Source: JAAZFF01 sp964405775 (GTDB taxonomy: Bacteria > Verrucomicrobiota > Kiritimatiellia > RFP12 > UBA3636). Taken from it: 44,893 nt of DNA. The notes below the pieces were generated by a model, which was given only the letters and a program-made list of their open reading frames with translations, made no database searches and was not told where the DNA came from. The DNA lies in contig CAYOPG010000009.1 of the NCBI GenBank assembly GCA_964405775.1, positions 1-44,893 of the forward strand, given 5' to 3'. Each line of letters opens with the position of its first letter. Position 1 is the stretch's first letter. A program made the position numbers and the translations under genes. Shown here piece after piece: positions 30,349 to 38,984 of the stretch.

Positions 30349-31112
30349 TGATAGGCTTTGATCATGTGACAAAGAAATTCGGTGCCAAGACGGTGCTAGA
30401 CGACGTTTCGTACGAAGTCAAGAAGGGTGAGATATTCTGCATCGTCGGACCGTCGGGGACAGGCAAGAGCGTGAGCCTGAAGCTCATGATAAAGTTGCTT
30501 ACTCCCACTTCAGGGCGCGTCTGCGTGGGTGAAGAGTGTGTAAGCGGCGCGGATTCCCGCGACCTGCCGCGCCTGCGCTCGCGTTTCGGGTACCTTTTCC
30601 AGAGCGCAGCCTTGCTCGCGTGGATAAGCGTATTTGAAAACGTCGCTCTCCCACTACGGGAAAAGACAAAACTAAGCGAATCTGAAATTACCGATAAGGT
30701 TATGGCCGCCCTTCAGAAAGTCGGACTTGAAAACGATGCGGACTTGTTCCCGTCGGATCTGTCTGGAGGAATGCAGAAGCGCGCCGGTCTCGCGCGGGCA
30801 ATCGTCACGGAACCAGAAATACTGCTCTACGATGAACCCACTTCAGGACTCGACCCTGTCAGCTCGAGAATGATCGATAAACTTATCGTGGATCTGAACA
30901 ATAGGCTCGGCACAACCAGCGTCGTCGTCACTCACGACATGCACAGCGCGCTCTCGATTGCAGACCGCATCGCTATGCTGAGTGGCGGGCACGTCGCTGC
31001 CATTGCAACGCCCAAAGAGTTCATCAAGTCAGAATCGCCAGAAATACGCTCATTCCTCGATGCGCAGTACATCACGCAAAAAGGGGTATGGGAGAAGGAT
31101 AATAACAAATGA
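30348..31112 (+). CDS. mlaF: Lipid-transport ABC ATPase MlaF
   Basis: A 254-residue ABC ATPase driving the Mla-type transporter. Walker A is GPSGTGKSVSLK, the Q-loop lies in GYLFQSAALLAWISV, signature LSGGMQKRAGLARAI, Walker B ILLYDEPTSGLDP, H-loop VTHDM. The SALLxWxSVxENVALPLRE segment and the GGMQKRAGLARA signature are specific to the MlaF group. The start shares one base with the mlaE stop and the stop overlaps mlaD (31109-31112), so the three subunits are translationally coupled. No MlaB or MlaC gene is present in the operon. Confidence 0.95.
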   Translation: MIGFDHVTKKFGAKTVLDDVSYEVKKGEIFCIVGPSGTGKSVSLKLMIKLLTPTSGRVCVGEECVSGADSRDLPRLRSRFGYLFQSAALLAWISVFENVALPLREKTKLSESEITDKVMAALQKVGLENDADLFPSDLSGGMQKRAGLARAIVTEPEILLYDEPTSGLDPVSSRMIDKLIVDLNNRLGTTSVVVTHDMHSALSIADRIAMLSGGHVAAIATPKEFIKSESPEIRSFLDAQYITQKGVWEKDNNK

Positions 31113-32274
31113 GCCGCACAAAAACCCCGGTAGACAAAGATGTCGCAATCGACATTCTAGTCGGGTTGTTCGTAACACTGATTTTCATCGCGCTTGCCAC
31201 ATTCACAATTATAGTGTCCGGCAGCACTTTTTTTAAAGACTCAAACTTCACGATCGAAGTTGTCATGCCAGATGCAATGGGATTGCGCCGCAATGATTAT
31301 GTCATCTCAAGGGGCACGACGGTCGGCTCCGTGAGCGACGTCTTCTACGCGCGCGACGGCGTGCACGTGGTCGCCGAACTCGACGCCCCTGTGGTGTTTT
31401 ATGAAGACTACAAGATCACGGTTGTTCCCACGTCAATCCTGGGGGGGCGTCAGCTAGTCATACAAGAAGGGACTATGAGTCTTCCAAAGGTTGATGACGT
31501 CATGAAACTCGAGGGGCAACAGCCGGCAGACATGATGGCGGACGCCACGGCAGCAATCGCCAGACTAAAAGAGTTTCTGGACACGGACGCCCTTGAAAAC
31601 CTGAGGGATTTCTCTGAGGATCTTTCACAAATGTCCGACCGCATCAACCGCGGAGAAGGCACTCTTGGCAAGTTGCTGTCTTCGGACGACGAGGTCTACA
31701 CAAACCTCAATGCTGCCGTGGCAAGCATACGCGATATAGCCACGCGTCTCGAAGCTGGGGAGGGCACGCTCGGCAGGTTGCTGTCCTCGGACGACGAGGT
31801 CTACACCAACCTCAACGCCACAGTAGCGAACCTGCGTGATATCACGACCCGCCTGGAGGCAGGAGAGGGGACAATCGGCAAATTGCTTTCTTCAGATGAC
31901 GAGGTCTACACCAACCTCAACGCCACAGTAGCGAACCTGCGTGATATCACGACCCGCCTGGAGGCAGGGGAGGGCACGCTCGGCAAGTTGCTCTCAGCCG
32001 ACACTGAGATGTACGACAACANNNNNNNNNNNNNNNNNNNNNNNNNNNNNNNNNNNNNNNNNNNNNNNNNNNNNNNNNNNNNNNNNNNNNNNNNNNNNNN
32101 NNNNNNNNNNNNNNNNNNNNNGGGGAGGGCACGCTCGGCAAGTTGCTCTCAGCCGACACTGAGATGTACGACAACATAAACGGAGCAGTGACAGACGTGC
32201 GCGAGCTGCTCGACGACGCCCGTGAAGCGAGCACCCTCAGTACATTCTCGTCGCTCTTGTTCAGCGGCTTCTAG
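31109..32274 (+). CDS. mlaD: MCE-domain protein MlaD with 35-residue tandem repeats (contains assembly gap)
   Basis: Starts with a cytoplasmic tail and one membrane helix (residues about 13-37), then a single MCE domain (about 46-122: MPDAMGLRRNDYVISRGTTVGSV ... VVPTSILGGRQLVIQEG), and from residue 185 exact-period 35-residue repeats of the form GEGTLGKLLSSDDEVYTNLN. The frame is broken only by the 100-N gap; the correct end after the gap is LLFSGF with TAG at 32272-32274. It binds and carries lipid across the periplasm. Such C-terminal GTLGKLL repeats are known in several MCE proteins and probably form a long helical needle; repeat number is not resolved here. It converges on the gene at 32276, one base apart. 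Confidence 0.88.
31661..32180 (+). repeat. Tandem 105-base repeat array in mlaD
   Basis: Units begin at 31661, 31766, 31871 and 31976, each exactly 105 bases on, encoding GEGTxGKLLS. Units two to four are nearly identical at DNA level. A further unit starts at 32131 after the gap, 155 bases from the previous one, so the Ns do not reflect the real spacing. Confidence 0.9.
32022..32121. other. Scaffold gap (100 Ns) inside the repeat array
   Basis: Exactly 100 Ns. The 55 bases before (31967-32021) and after (32122-32176) are the same sequence. With a 105-base period the real gap would be 50 bases, or 50 plus a multiple of 105, which also restores the reading frame. Confidence 0.95.
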
Positions 32275-32275
32275 A

Positions 32276-33298
32276 CTATTCCGCCATCATCACCAACGCC
32301 ATTATCGCGTAGGAAGTTTCGCGGAGGGCGTTGTCGGAAAAAGGGGAGGGGGAGTCGGAGGAGTCCCAGTAGTTCAGACCGCTTTTCGGGTCAGTTAGCT
32401 GTTGCGATATCAAGCGGTTTGCCAGATGGTTGCGCCAGTTGTAAGGGAATAGCGTGTTGTCCGCCAGAAGCGATTGGCGCGGCAGTTGCGATGCAAGCAT
32501 TGCGACGAAGAACGCAGATTCCGGCGTTACCGGATCCGGATTTGGAATCTCCTTCCCGAATCCGAGATCGAGTTTTTTTGCCAACCACCGCGCGTGTGCT
32601 ATGACGTCTTTGCCCGGCTGCCCGGCTCCTGATGTTTCGTAATCGGCGGCCATGCGGCAGAGTGCGGATATCGCCACGGTTGATACGCTCTGCACTCCAT
32701 TAATGTAAATTCCATTTACGAGCGTTTCCCAGCGCCCTCCCAAGTCCACGTCGTTCGCATCCATTGCGAGCAATGCGAGGAAAAGCGCGGCGGGATCTTC
32801 TCGTGGATCGTCGAAACGCACCGATGTCAGGCGCTTGAGGAGTGGCGATGACACGTTGTTGTCGCCCTTGACAATCGTCTGGAGCATTACAGTGTACGCC
32901 GCCTCGGCAGCGACCTTGTGTGTCCATGGTTTCGTTGCCATTCCCGCCATTTTCTCGGTGACAGCCGAGAGCGATCTTGATACGGCGTTGCTGTAATATC
33001 CAGGGACAGGGTCTGCGAGTGCAAGCGCGGGCAGGGCGGTGTTGGAGCCGTCCTCCAGTTTCCATAAACCGTCTTCCCCGCATCGTTGCACCAGCATGTG
33101 CCGGCAGCGGTCGATGGTGGCGTACGTTTCGCGCAGGATCGATTCGGGCAGGGCGCTTTGGTCGCTACGTAGGACAACTAGATATGCCGCGCTGGCGTCG
33201 TGGCAGAGTGTGCACACTGCCACGACTATAGCGGCTAAAGCGGAAAGGGCGCATGAGAGCTTAATTGCGCTGATTTTTTTCCCCTCTTTCGATTTCAC
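32276..33298 (-). CDS. Exported helical-repeat (terpenoid-toroid-like) protein
   Basis: A 340-residue protein starting at GTG, with GGAGG seven bases ahead. Residues 1-37 are a Sec signal peptide (ALSALAAIVVAVCTLCHDASA). The mature part is helix-rich, with CGEDGLWKLEDGSNTALPALALA near the N-terminus and SGLNYWDSSDSPSPFSDNALRETSYAIMALVMM at the C-terminus. These W/D-S-P / A-ALAL patterns resemble the alpha-alpha toroid repeats of squalene-cyclase-like proteins, but without a DxDD acid motif. Function is unknown. It is the last of a four-gene operon with a PEGA and an FHA protein, and ends one base from the mlaD stop. Confidence 0.55.
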   Translation of the reverse strand: MKSKEGKKISAIKLSCALSALAAIVVAVCTLCHDASAAYLVVLRSDQSALPESILRETYATIDRCRHMLVQRCGEDGLWKLEDGSNTALPALALADPVPGYYSNAVSRSLSAVTEKMAGMATKPWTHKVAAEAAYTVMLQTIVKGDNNVSSPLLKRLTSVRFDDPREDPAALFLALLAMDANDVDLGGRWETLVNGIYINGVQSVSTVAISALCRMAADYETSGAGQPGKDVIAHARWLAKKLDLGFGKEIPNPDPVTPESAFFVAMLASQLPRQSLLADNTLFPYNWRNHLANRLISQQLTDPKSGLNYWDSSDSPSPFSDNALRETSYAIMALVMMAE

Positions 33299-33321
33299 TC
33301 GATAACCTCCGCCCCTTCTGC

Positions 33322-34716
33322 CTACTCAGCAGTACCCGGAGCTTTCTTGTCAACGGTGTCTTCGCGGATCAAACGGACGCTTTTTATGTCTTTGACCAGG
33401 AAGCCCCGTATCACTCCCGGATCGGTTTCTATGCGGTATAACTCGTCGGTTTTGTCCACGAAAACCCCTTTATATACACCGATCTGGGTAGTCACCTCAA
33501 CGTCAGGTATGAACTGGCGGATCAGTTGAACGGTTTCAAGCGTGACAACCTCATTGCGTTTTATTTCGACCATTCGTTTTTGCTCTGCATAGCCCTTTCT
33601 GAAGAAGACCACCTCCTGCTGTCCGATAGGGATGTCTTTTATCTCCAAGGGGTCTGAGACCCGGTCGGTTTTGTTGGTGGCGGCAGCGGTAGTCCCGCTG
33701 TCCCTGCCTCCCACGAGTACAGTCACTCCGGCGGGGGATGTTGCAAGGATGAGGCCGCCGACATTTGCCGTCAGACGGAACTCCTCTGTTGCGGACTGGG
33801 CGTTGGCGAGTGTGATTGTGCGCGCCATGATCTCGTGCGATTCCTTCTCGGCGCGTATTCTGTACTCGCCTGCCGGCAGATTTTCGAAGGTTATCGGGGA
33901 TTCGCCTTTGAACTGGTTGTCGAGGTATATGCGCGCTCCCGCAGGAATAGTGACTATGGAGAGTTCCGCTGGTATGGCCTCTAGGGGCGCGTTGAGTGTG
34001 AACTTCTCGCCTGCGACAAGTCGGACCTGTTCCCGATATGTTTTAAAGCCGGGACTTGAGATTTCAACGGAACTCAACCCCTCTGGTATCTTGTCTACAG
34101 TGATCGGGGCTTTGCCTCTGGCTATGCCGTTCACAGAGACATCGGCGCCCGCGGGCTCCGAGACTATTTCGAGGGTCGCTGAAGAACTTGCGAGATCGGC
34201 GTTTATGCGTTGAGGCTTGCCGGAGGTAACGGAGAGGTCGAGCTGCTGGGGTTTGTACCCGTCGAGCGCCATTTCGATTCTGTAAGAACCGATGGGGAGT
34301 TCTGGCATAAGCAGTGGCGTAAGCCCGATGTTTGCGCCATCGCGGGTTACCGTCGCGCCGGCTGGCGTTGAGTGGACAAGGACGCTTGCCGTGATCGGTT
34401 CCAGCTTGACGTGCTCCGCAGGGCTGCCTGCGGTGACTGTCACGTTGATGAAAGCGGGTTTGTAGTTCTCCAGCCTCATTTCCACCAGATGTTGCCCGGC
34501 TTCGATGGGCGTGGTCGTAGGCGTTGCGCCGGAAGGTATTTTATCGATCGTTACAGCGGCACCTGTCGGTTCGGATGTAAGCGTGAGGGTTGCGGCTGGT
34601 TGAGACGGCGCCTTTTTTGCCAATGCAGGAGAAGGTTGAAGCAGAAACGCGCTGCAGAGAAGTAGAAGCGCCAAGGACACTATGTCGGTGCTGCGGGGAT
34701 TCTTTTTGTCTTTCAT
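33322..34716 (-). CDS. Exported protein with five PEGA domains
   Basis: A 464-residue exported protein. The signal peptide is about residues 14-33 (LALLLLCSAFLLQPSPALA). Five PEGA repeats follow, each beginning with a strand like LTSEPTGAAVTID, LVHSTPAGATVTRDG, IVSEPAGADVSVNG, IVTIPAGARIYLDN and LATSPAGVTVLVGG and ending in a G-x-Y/E-hydrophobic hairpin. The last ~80 residues (DVEVTTQIGVYKGVFVDK onward) are a distinct domain. PEGA domains are surface-layer-like extracellular modules of unknown ligand. The ATG lies six bases after the FHA gene, with AGAGG ahead, so the two are surely co-expressed; PEGA with FHA suggests a signalling-linked envelope role. Confidence 0.85.
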   Translation of the reverse strand: MKDKKNPRSTDIVSLALLLLCSAFLLQPSPALAKKAPSQPAATLTLTSEPTGAAVTIDKIPSGATPTTTPIEAGQHLVEMRLENYKPAFINVTVTAGSPAEHVKLEPITASVLVHSTPAGATVTRDGANIGLTPLLMPELPIGSYRIEMALDGYKPQQLDLSVTSGKPQRINADLASSSATLEIVSEPAGADVSVNGIARGKAPITVDKIPEGLSSVEISSPGFKTYREQVRLVAGEKFTLNAPLEAIPAELSIVTIPAGARIYLDNQFKGESPITFENLPAGEYRIRAEKESHEIMARTITLANAQSATEEFRLTANVGGLILATSPAGVTVLVGGRDSGTTAAATNKTDRVSDPLEIKDIPIGQQEVVFFRKGYAEQKRMVEIKRNEVVTLETVQLIRQFIPDVEVTTQIGVYKGVFVDKTDELYRIETDPGVIRGFLVKDIKSVRLIREDTVDKKAPGTAE

Positions 34717-34722
34717 AGTCGC

Positions 34723-36081
34723 CTACCTCTTCATTTCTCTTATACGCGCTTCGACTTCCAGAAGCTTGCGCGTTACTTCCTTGTTTCGGTATTCAGCACG
34801 GTCGGGTATGACCTGCAGGAGCTCTCGAAGCGTTGCTGCAGCGGTTTCCCACTCGCGTGTGTTGATAGCGTGATCGGCCTGCCAGCTTTTGTCCTTATAG
34901 GTTGTATCCAGATCGTTTTCAGCCGTGGCAAGTTCAAGGACTGCGTCGTCGTAGAACCCCGGTTTCGGTTCGATCGTTTCCAGATATGCGATGCTGGACT
35001 TGTACGCCTGGATGGCCGCATGAAGGTTGCCGAGTTTTATGTCGCGCGCGTCCGAATTCTTTCGCGCCACGACTAGCTGTTCATAAGCCAGGTCCATGAG
35101 TTTGTCGCTCGAATACTCAACCGCCCAGAGCCCAAGTTCGGAGCGTCCGAAGGCCTCTATGTCTTCTCTCAGTTTTTTGAAAGCGGCTGGATCGATTTTG
35201 TTGCGTACTGTTACAGTCTTTACATTCCCGTCGATTATTGCGGTCATGGAGGCTGCGTTCCATGTGTTGGCAGGCGGAATGCCATCTGAATTCGCGGGAA
35301 TGTACAAGAAGTCCGCCTCGTCGAACTTTTTGATAAGGCTGTCCAGAGCATCTTCTGAAATTGGGGCGTCGGTTGTTTTGCGCACGTGCCGCCCCTGAGT
35401 GATGTCGTCAATCGCAACCGTGAGGAAACGTGCGCTGTCGAGCGCCATTTCGTATTTGAAGATGTTGTTTGTGGTGGCTTCGGTTTTGGTGTAAAAGAAC
35501 TCCAGCGTGCGTGCCTTCTCCGGGGGTAGAGGCGTTATCTGGTTGGTGTCGGCTTTGTCCGATAGAAAAATTTTCAGCGCTATGGCAAGCACGCAGATCG
35601 CCACGAAAGCCACTGCTATCGTGATTATGTTCTTTTTGGTGTGCGCGGCGTATTTGGCAGCATCGTTCTCAGATTCGGAGCCGTTGAACCCCAGATCCAC
35701 GGGTCCAGCAGGTGCGATCGGAGAATCTGTGGTTTTTGTGAGCGGAGCCGCCCCAGAATCTGCGGAACCTGTCGGGAAAGACCCATCTTCGGCGGCAAAG
35801 CGTAGCACTGTGTCGCCGATGGTGATCGTGTCGCCGAGGTTGAGCTGTACATCCTCTTTTATGATCTGGCCGTTGACACCGGTGCCGTTAAGCGTAGCCA
35901 AGTCAGCAATCCACGCACAATCGCCCTTGAAGTATATTTTGCAGTGGTGCCTGGACAGCAGCTCGTCGGGGATAGTTATGTCGTTCTTCGCGGATCTGCC
36001 TATTCCAGCACCTGGAGCGGCAACATTGAACGCGGCTCCTTTCCCTGCTCCCGATTCCACTATGATTTTGTATTTTAGCAT
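34723..36081 (-). CDS. FHA-domain membrane protein
   Basis: A 452-residue protein. Residues 1-95 are an FHA phosphothreonine-binding domain, with GIGRSAKNDITIPDELLSRHHC and DLATLNGTGVNG carrying the conserved Gly-Arg, Ser-Arg-His and Asn. A Ser/Pro/Ala linker leads to one membrane helix (about 151-174), and the remaining 275 residues lie outside and include helical repeats. So the FHA domain would face the cytoplasm and sense a phosphorylated partner, while the other half reaches the periplasm. No kinase is in view; the partner may be elsewhere. CAGGAG precedes the ATG. It sits between the exonuclease and PEGA genes. Confidence 0.85.
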   Translation of the reverse strand: MLKYKIIVESGAGKGAAFNVAAPGAGIGRSAKNDITIPDELLSRHHCKIYFKGDCAWIADLATLNGTGVNGQIIKEDVQLNLGDTITIGDTVLRFAAEDGSFPTGSADSGAAPLTKTTDSPIAPAGPVDLGFNGSESENDAAKYAAHTKKNIITIAVAFVAICVLAIALKIFLSDKADTNQITPLPPEKARTLEFFYTKTEATTNNIFKYEMALDSARFLTVAIDDITQGRHVRKTTDAPISEDALDSLIKKFDEADFLYIPANSDGIPPANTWNAASMTAIIDGNVKTVTVRNKIDPAAFKKLREDIEAFGRSELGLWAVEYSSDKLMDLAYEQLVVARKNSDARDIKLGNLHAAIQAYKSSIAYLETIEPKPGFYDDAVLELATAENDLDTTYKDKSWQADHAINTREWETAAATLRELLQVIPDRAEYRNKEVTRKLLEVEARIREMKR

Positions 36082-36127
36082 GGTCTGCTCCTGTTTGAGG
36101 TAGTCAGTGTTGGCGTTGCCCGCCGCT

Positions 36128-36946
36128 TTAAATTTTTAGATCCACAGGTTCGCTGGAGGGTGTGACTGCTGGGGGCACAGGCCACTTGCCAGCTATGGCG
36201 TCTTCTATCACCTGCTTGGTGTCGCGCGCGAAATCTCCGCGTAAAATCCATTTCAGATAGTTCGGATCATCGATCACCAGATCGCGAACCTTCTCGCCTT
36301 TCTTTTTCCCGAAATTGATAGTCACCTCGTTGTCTATCCAGCGGAGCTTGCCGTCGCGGTCCAGATTAAACGGATCACGCTCGTTTATCAGTCTGTCAAG
36401 CTCGTCCGGGTCGGTGGGGAGGTCCTCGTATTTCTGGAATTCCCCTTGCAGCACCTTGAGCGTGGCGATGGCGTCGTTCTCGGCGGCGTGCGCGTCAACG
36501 ATCTCTTCGTTGCAATAGAACTTCAGAGCTGCGGACAGATCGCGGGGCTCGCGTTTATGGAAAATCCGCTGCGCATCGAATTGGCGCCGTCCGATGGCGT
36601 CGAACGATTTCCCCACGCGTATGAATTCCTCCTCCAATATGGGGATGTCGAAACGCCCCATGCCGAATCCGCCAAGATCGCAGCCCCGGAAGAATCGCAA
36701 AATTTCGTCCGCCACATCCGCGAATTTGGGGCTGTCCTTAACCAGATCGTCAGAAATGCCGTGTATGGCTATCGTCTCCAAAGGTATCGGTATTCCGGGG
36801 TTGATCAACCAGGTTTTGGTGACTGGCTCTCCTTTGACGGGAACCCGCACAACGGCTAATTCAATTATACGATCCGTCCGCGGGTTCAACCCCGTCGATT
36901 CGACATCGAAAACGGCCAAAGGTCTATCAAGCTGTATAAATCTCAT
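36128..36946 (-). CDS. DnaQ-like 3'-5' exonuclease
   Basis: A 272-residue DEDDh exonuclease. The first motif is FDVESTGLNP (Asp and Glu), the second lies in GFGMGRFDIPILEEEF, and the third is HAAENDAIATL with catalytic His and Asp. After the nuclease domain comes a short module FGKKKGEKVRDLVIDDPNYLKWILRGDF, known from other exonuclease-like proteins. It may trim DNA or RNA ends in repair or proofreading; it is not the replicative epsilon on present evidence, as no polymerase is beside it. Promoter TTGATA-18-AATAAT and AGGGGAAA precede its ATG. FHA gene follows after 46 bases. Confidence 0.88.
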   Translation of the reverse strand: MRFIQLDRPLAVFDVESTGLNPRTDRIIELAVVRVPVKGEPVTKTWLINPGIPIPLETIAIHGISDDLVKDSPKFADVADEILRFFRGCDLGGFGMGRFDIPILEEEFIRVGKSFDAIGRRQFDAQRIFHKREPRDLSAALKFYCNEEIVDAHAAENDAIATLKVLQGEFQKYEDLPTDPDELDRLINERDPFNLDRDGKLRWIDNEVTINFGKKKGEKVRDLVIDDPNYLKWILRGDFARDTKQVIEDAIAGKWPVPPAVTPSSEPVDLKI

Positions 36947-36964
36947 TTTCCCCTAATCTGTAGA

Positions 36965-36994
36965 ATTATTCTTTTACACAAGGCAGTTTATCAA
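36965..36994 (-). promoter_or_regulatory. Promoter of the exonuclease-FHA-PEGA operon
   Basis: On the minus strand TTGATA (36989-36994), an 18-base spacer and AATAAT (36965-36970), 19 bases before the exonuclease ATG. Five of six bases match consensus in each box. Confidence 0.5.
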
Positions 36995-37030
36995 ACCGAA
37001 CAGCGTTTATAAAGCCTAAATACTTGCGGC

Positions 37031-37059
37031 TTGCAGGTCTGTGCCGGCTTTGTTAAAAT
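37031..37059 (+). promoter_or_regulatory. Promoter of the hexosaminidase-phosphofructokinase cluster
   Basis: TTGCAG (37031-37036), 17 bases, TAAAAT (37054-37059). The leader to the ATG at 37130 is about 65 bases and contains AGCGA-GCT-TCGCT (37074-37086) and a run of eight Ts (37097-37104), which could form a weak attenuator. Confidence 0.5.
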
Positions 37060-37129
37060 CGGAGGCAGTATTAAGCGAGCTTCGCTGAGTGCGGGCTTTT
37101 TTTTGCATCGGACAGAGGAAAGGAAAACA

Positions 37130-38983
37130 ATGCCTAAGAAAATCATCGTTAACTGGACTGAGAAGGGTACTGCTAAGGAGCTTCGCAAAGCTTTGGAAGC
37201 ATGCGCAGATTCGCATCCTATCGTGAAGAATGGCTCGGAAGGGCTGTCGGTGCGTTTTGAGAAGGTCGAAGAACCAGGGCTATGTGAGGTTCAGATCGAT
37301 GGTACTACGGCCGTGGTGCGTTACGACCGAGTTGCTCAGGCAATGCGCGGAGTAGGGGCGTTGCTGTCAGGTCTGGTGAAAACAGACAAGGCGTACCGTG
37401 AACAGTCGGGTTTTTCGATGCTGGGTGTTATGCTCGATTGCTCACGCAACGCTGTGATGACCGTGAACCATTTGAAGCTGTGGTTTCGCAGGCTCGCATT
37501 GCTCGGCTACGACACGGTGATGCTATACACCGAGGAAACTTACGAACTGCCGGACGAGCCCTTCTTCGGTTACGGGCGTGGCGCCTACACAAAGTCTGAA
37601 CTTAAGACGATCGACCGCGAAGCTGCGCTTCTCGGAATCGAGGTGATACCGTGCATCCAAACGCTTGGGCATTTGGAGAAGATTCTCCGCCACTCCGCCT
37701 ACAAGCCGGTTCTGGACATTAACGGTGTGATGCTGGTGGGCGAGGAGAAAACATACGAACTGATTGAGAAGATGATCGCGCACTGGGCTTCGGTTTGCAA
37801 GACACGCCGATTCCATATCGGCATGGACGAGACTCACGGCTTGGGCCGCGGCAGGTATCAGGACTTGCATGGCGTCCGCAGCCCGTTCGATATCTTCAAC
37901 GAACACCTGAAGCGGGTCGTCGAAATCTGCGCGAAATATGACGTCAAGCCGATGATATGGTCTGACATGTATTTCCGTTTCGGCAACGAAAAGCATGTAT
38001 ACTATGCGCCCGATGCCGAAATACCCGACAACGTGGTAAGGGCAATACCCCGCGAGGTCGAATTGGTGTATTGGGACTACTATCATTCTGACAAAGACAT
38101 GTACCGCCGCATGATCGCGCGTCACCGAAGCATGGGATACGAGCCGCTGATGGGCTCGGGTATATGGACTTGGAACCGCCTCTGGTACGATCACAAAAAG
38201 ACAACCGAATGGGCCGGCCCCTGCATCGACGTCTGCATCGAGGAAGGGCTGCGCGAAATTTTCTTCACAATGTGGGGAGACAATGGCGCGTATTGCGACC
38301 ATGACTCGGCGTTTGCAGGTATGGCATGGTGCGCCGACCGAATATACTCCGGCGGAAAGGAACCGGATGCGGCACGGTTGGAGAAACGCTTCGGTGCGGT
38401 CTGCGGCGGTAGCTACGCCGCCCACATAGAAGCCTCTGCCATCAGCACTGCGGTTCTAGGGCTTGAGCCGAGTAATACGCTTTGGAACGACCCGTTCGCC
38501 GACAGGGGCTTTAGAAACTTGCTGAATGACGACCTTTCAAAAATGAGCGCAGCCGCCAAGACTTATGACAAGCTTGCGACTCGTCTGCAAAAACACGCGA
38601 AGGACCGTTCGACGGGCGATATGCGTTTCGCGTATCTGTGGGCTCGCGCCATAGCGGAGCGTTATGGCGTGTCCGCTGGCGCAGTGGCGGCTTACAGGAA
38701 AGGTGACCGCAAGGCGCTGGCGAAAGTGAAGGAAAAAGTGCCGGCAGCCGCAAGGGCTTGGCGAGCCGCCGCTGATGCGTTCCGCGACATGTGGCTGGCT
38801 CACAACAAGCCGGATGGACTCGAAATAATGCAGGAGCGCTTTGGCATGATCGACGCGCGCTACAAGGAAATGCAGAAGAGCCTCTCAGGTTACTTGACGG
38901 GGGATGCCGACTGCATACCTGAACTTGCCGCGCCTTGCCCGCCAGACAACAAAATTAAAAACCGCAAAGGCACACGGAAGTAG
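37130..38983 (+). CDS. GH20-type beta-N-acetylhexosaminidase, cytoplasmic
   Basis: A 617-residue GH20-like enzyme. The N-terminal ~90 residues form the small alpha/beta domain that precedes GH20 barrels. The barrel opens with GVMLDCSRNAVMTVNHLKLWFRRLALLGYD and carries the catalytic pair D233-E234 in FHIGMDETHG, then PMIWSDMYFR and ELVYWDYYHS. No signal peptide, so it acts in the cytoplasm on imported amino-sugar oligosaccharides, perhaps via substrate-assisted cleavage of terminal GlcNAc or GalNAc. GAGGAAAGGA precedes ATG 37130; the longer frame to 37031 runs through the promoter and is rejected. A related shorter protein follows at once. Confidence 0.82.
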   Translation: MPKKIIVNWTEKGTAKELRKALEACADSHPIVKNGSEGLSVRFEKVEEPGLCEVQIDGTTAVVRYDRVAQAMRGVGALLSGLVKTDKAYREQSGFSMLGVMLDCSRNAVMTVNHLKLWFRRLALLGYDTVMLYTEETYELPDEPFFGYGRGAYTKSELKTIDREAALLGIEVIPCIQTLGHLEKILRHSAYKPVLDINGVMLVGEEKTYELIEKMIAHWASVCKTRRFHIGMDETHGLGRGRYQDLHGVRSPFDIFNEHLKRVVEICAKYDVKPMIWSDMYFRFGNEKHVYYAPDAEIPDNVVRAIPREVELVYWDYYHSDKDMYRRMIARHRSMGYEPLMGSGIWTWNRLWYDHKKTTEWAGPCIDVCIEEGLREIFFTMWGDNGAYCDHDSAFAGMAWCADRIYSGGKEPDAARLEKRFGAVCGGSYAAHIEASAISTAVLGLEPSNTLWNDPFADRGFRNLLNDDLSKMSAAAKTYDKLATRLQKHAKDRSTGDMRFAYLWARAIAERYGVSAGAVAAYRKGDRKALAKVKEKVPAAARAWRAAADAFRDMWLAHNKPDGLEIMQERFGMIDARYKEMQKSLSGYLTGDADCIPELAAPCPPDNKIKNRKGTRK

Positions 38984-38984
38984 T

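Noticed and set aside
32122..32179. Continuation of the mlaD frame after the Ns as GRARSASCSQ
   Set aside because: Wrong phase caused by the arbitrary gap length; the repeat continues in another frame to a stop at 32272.
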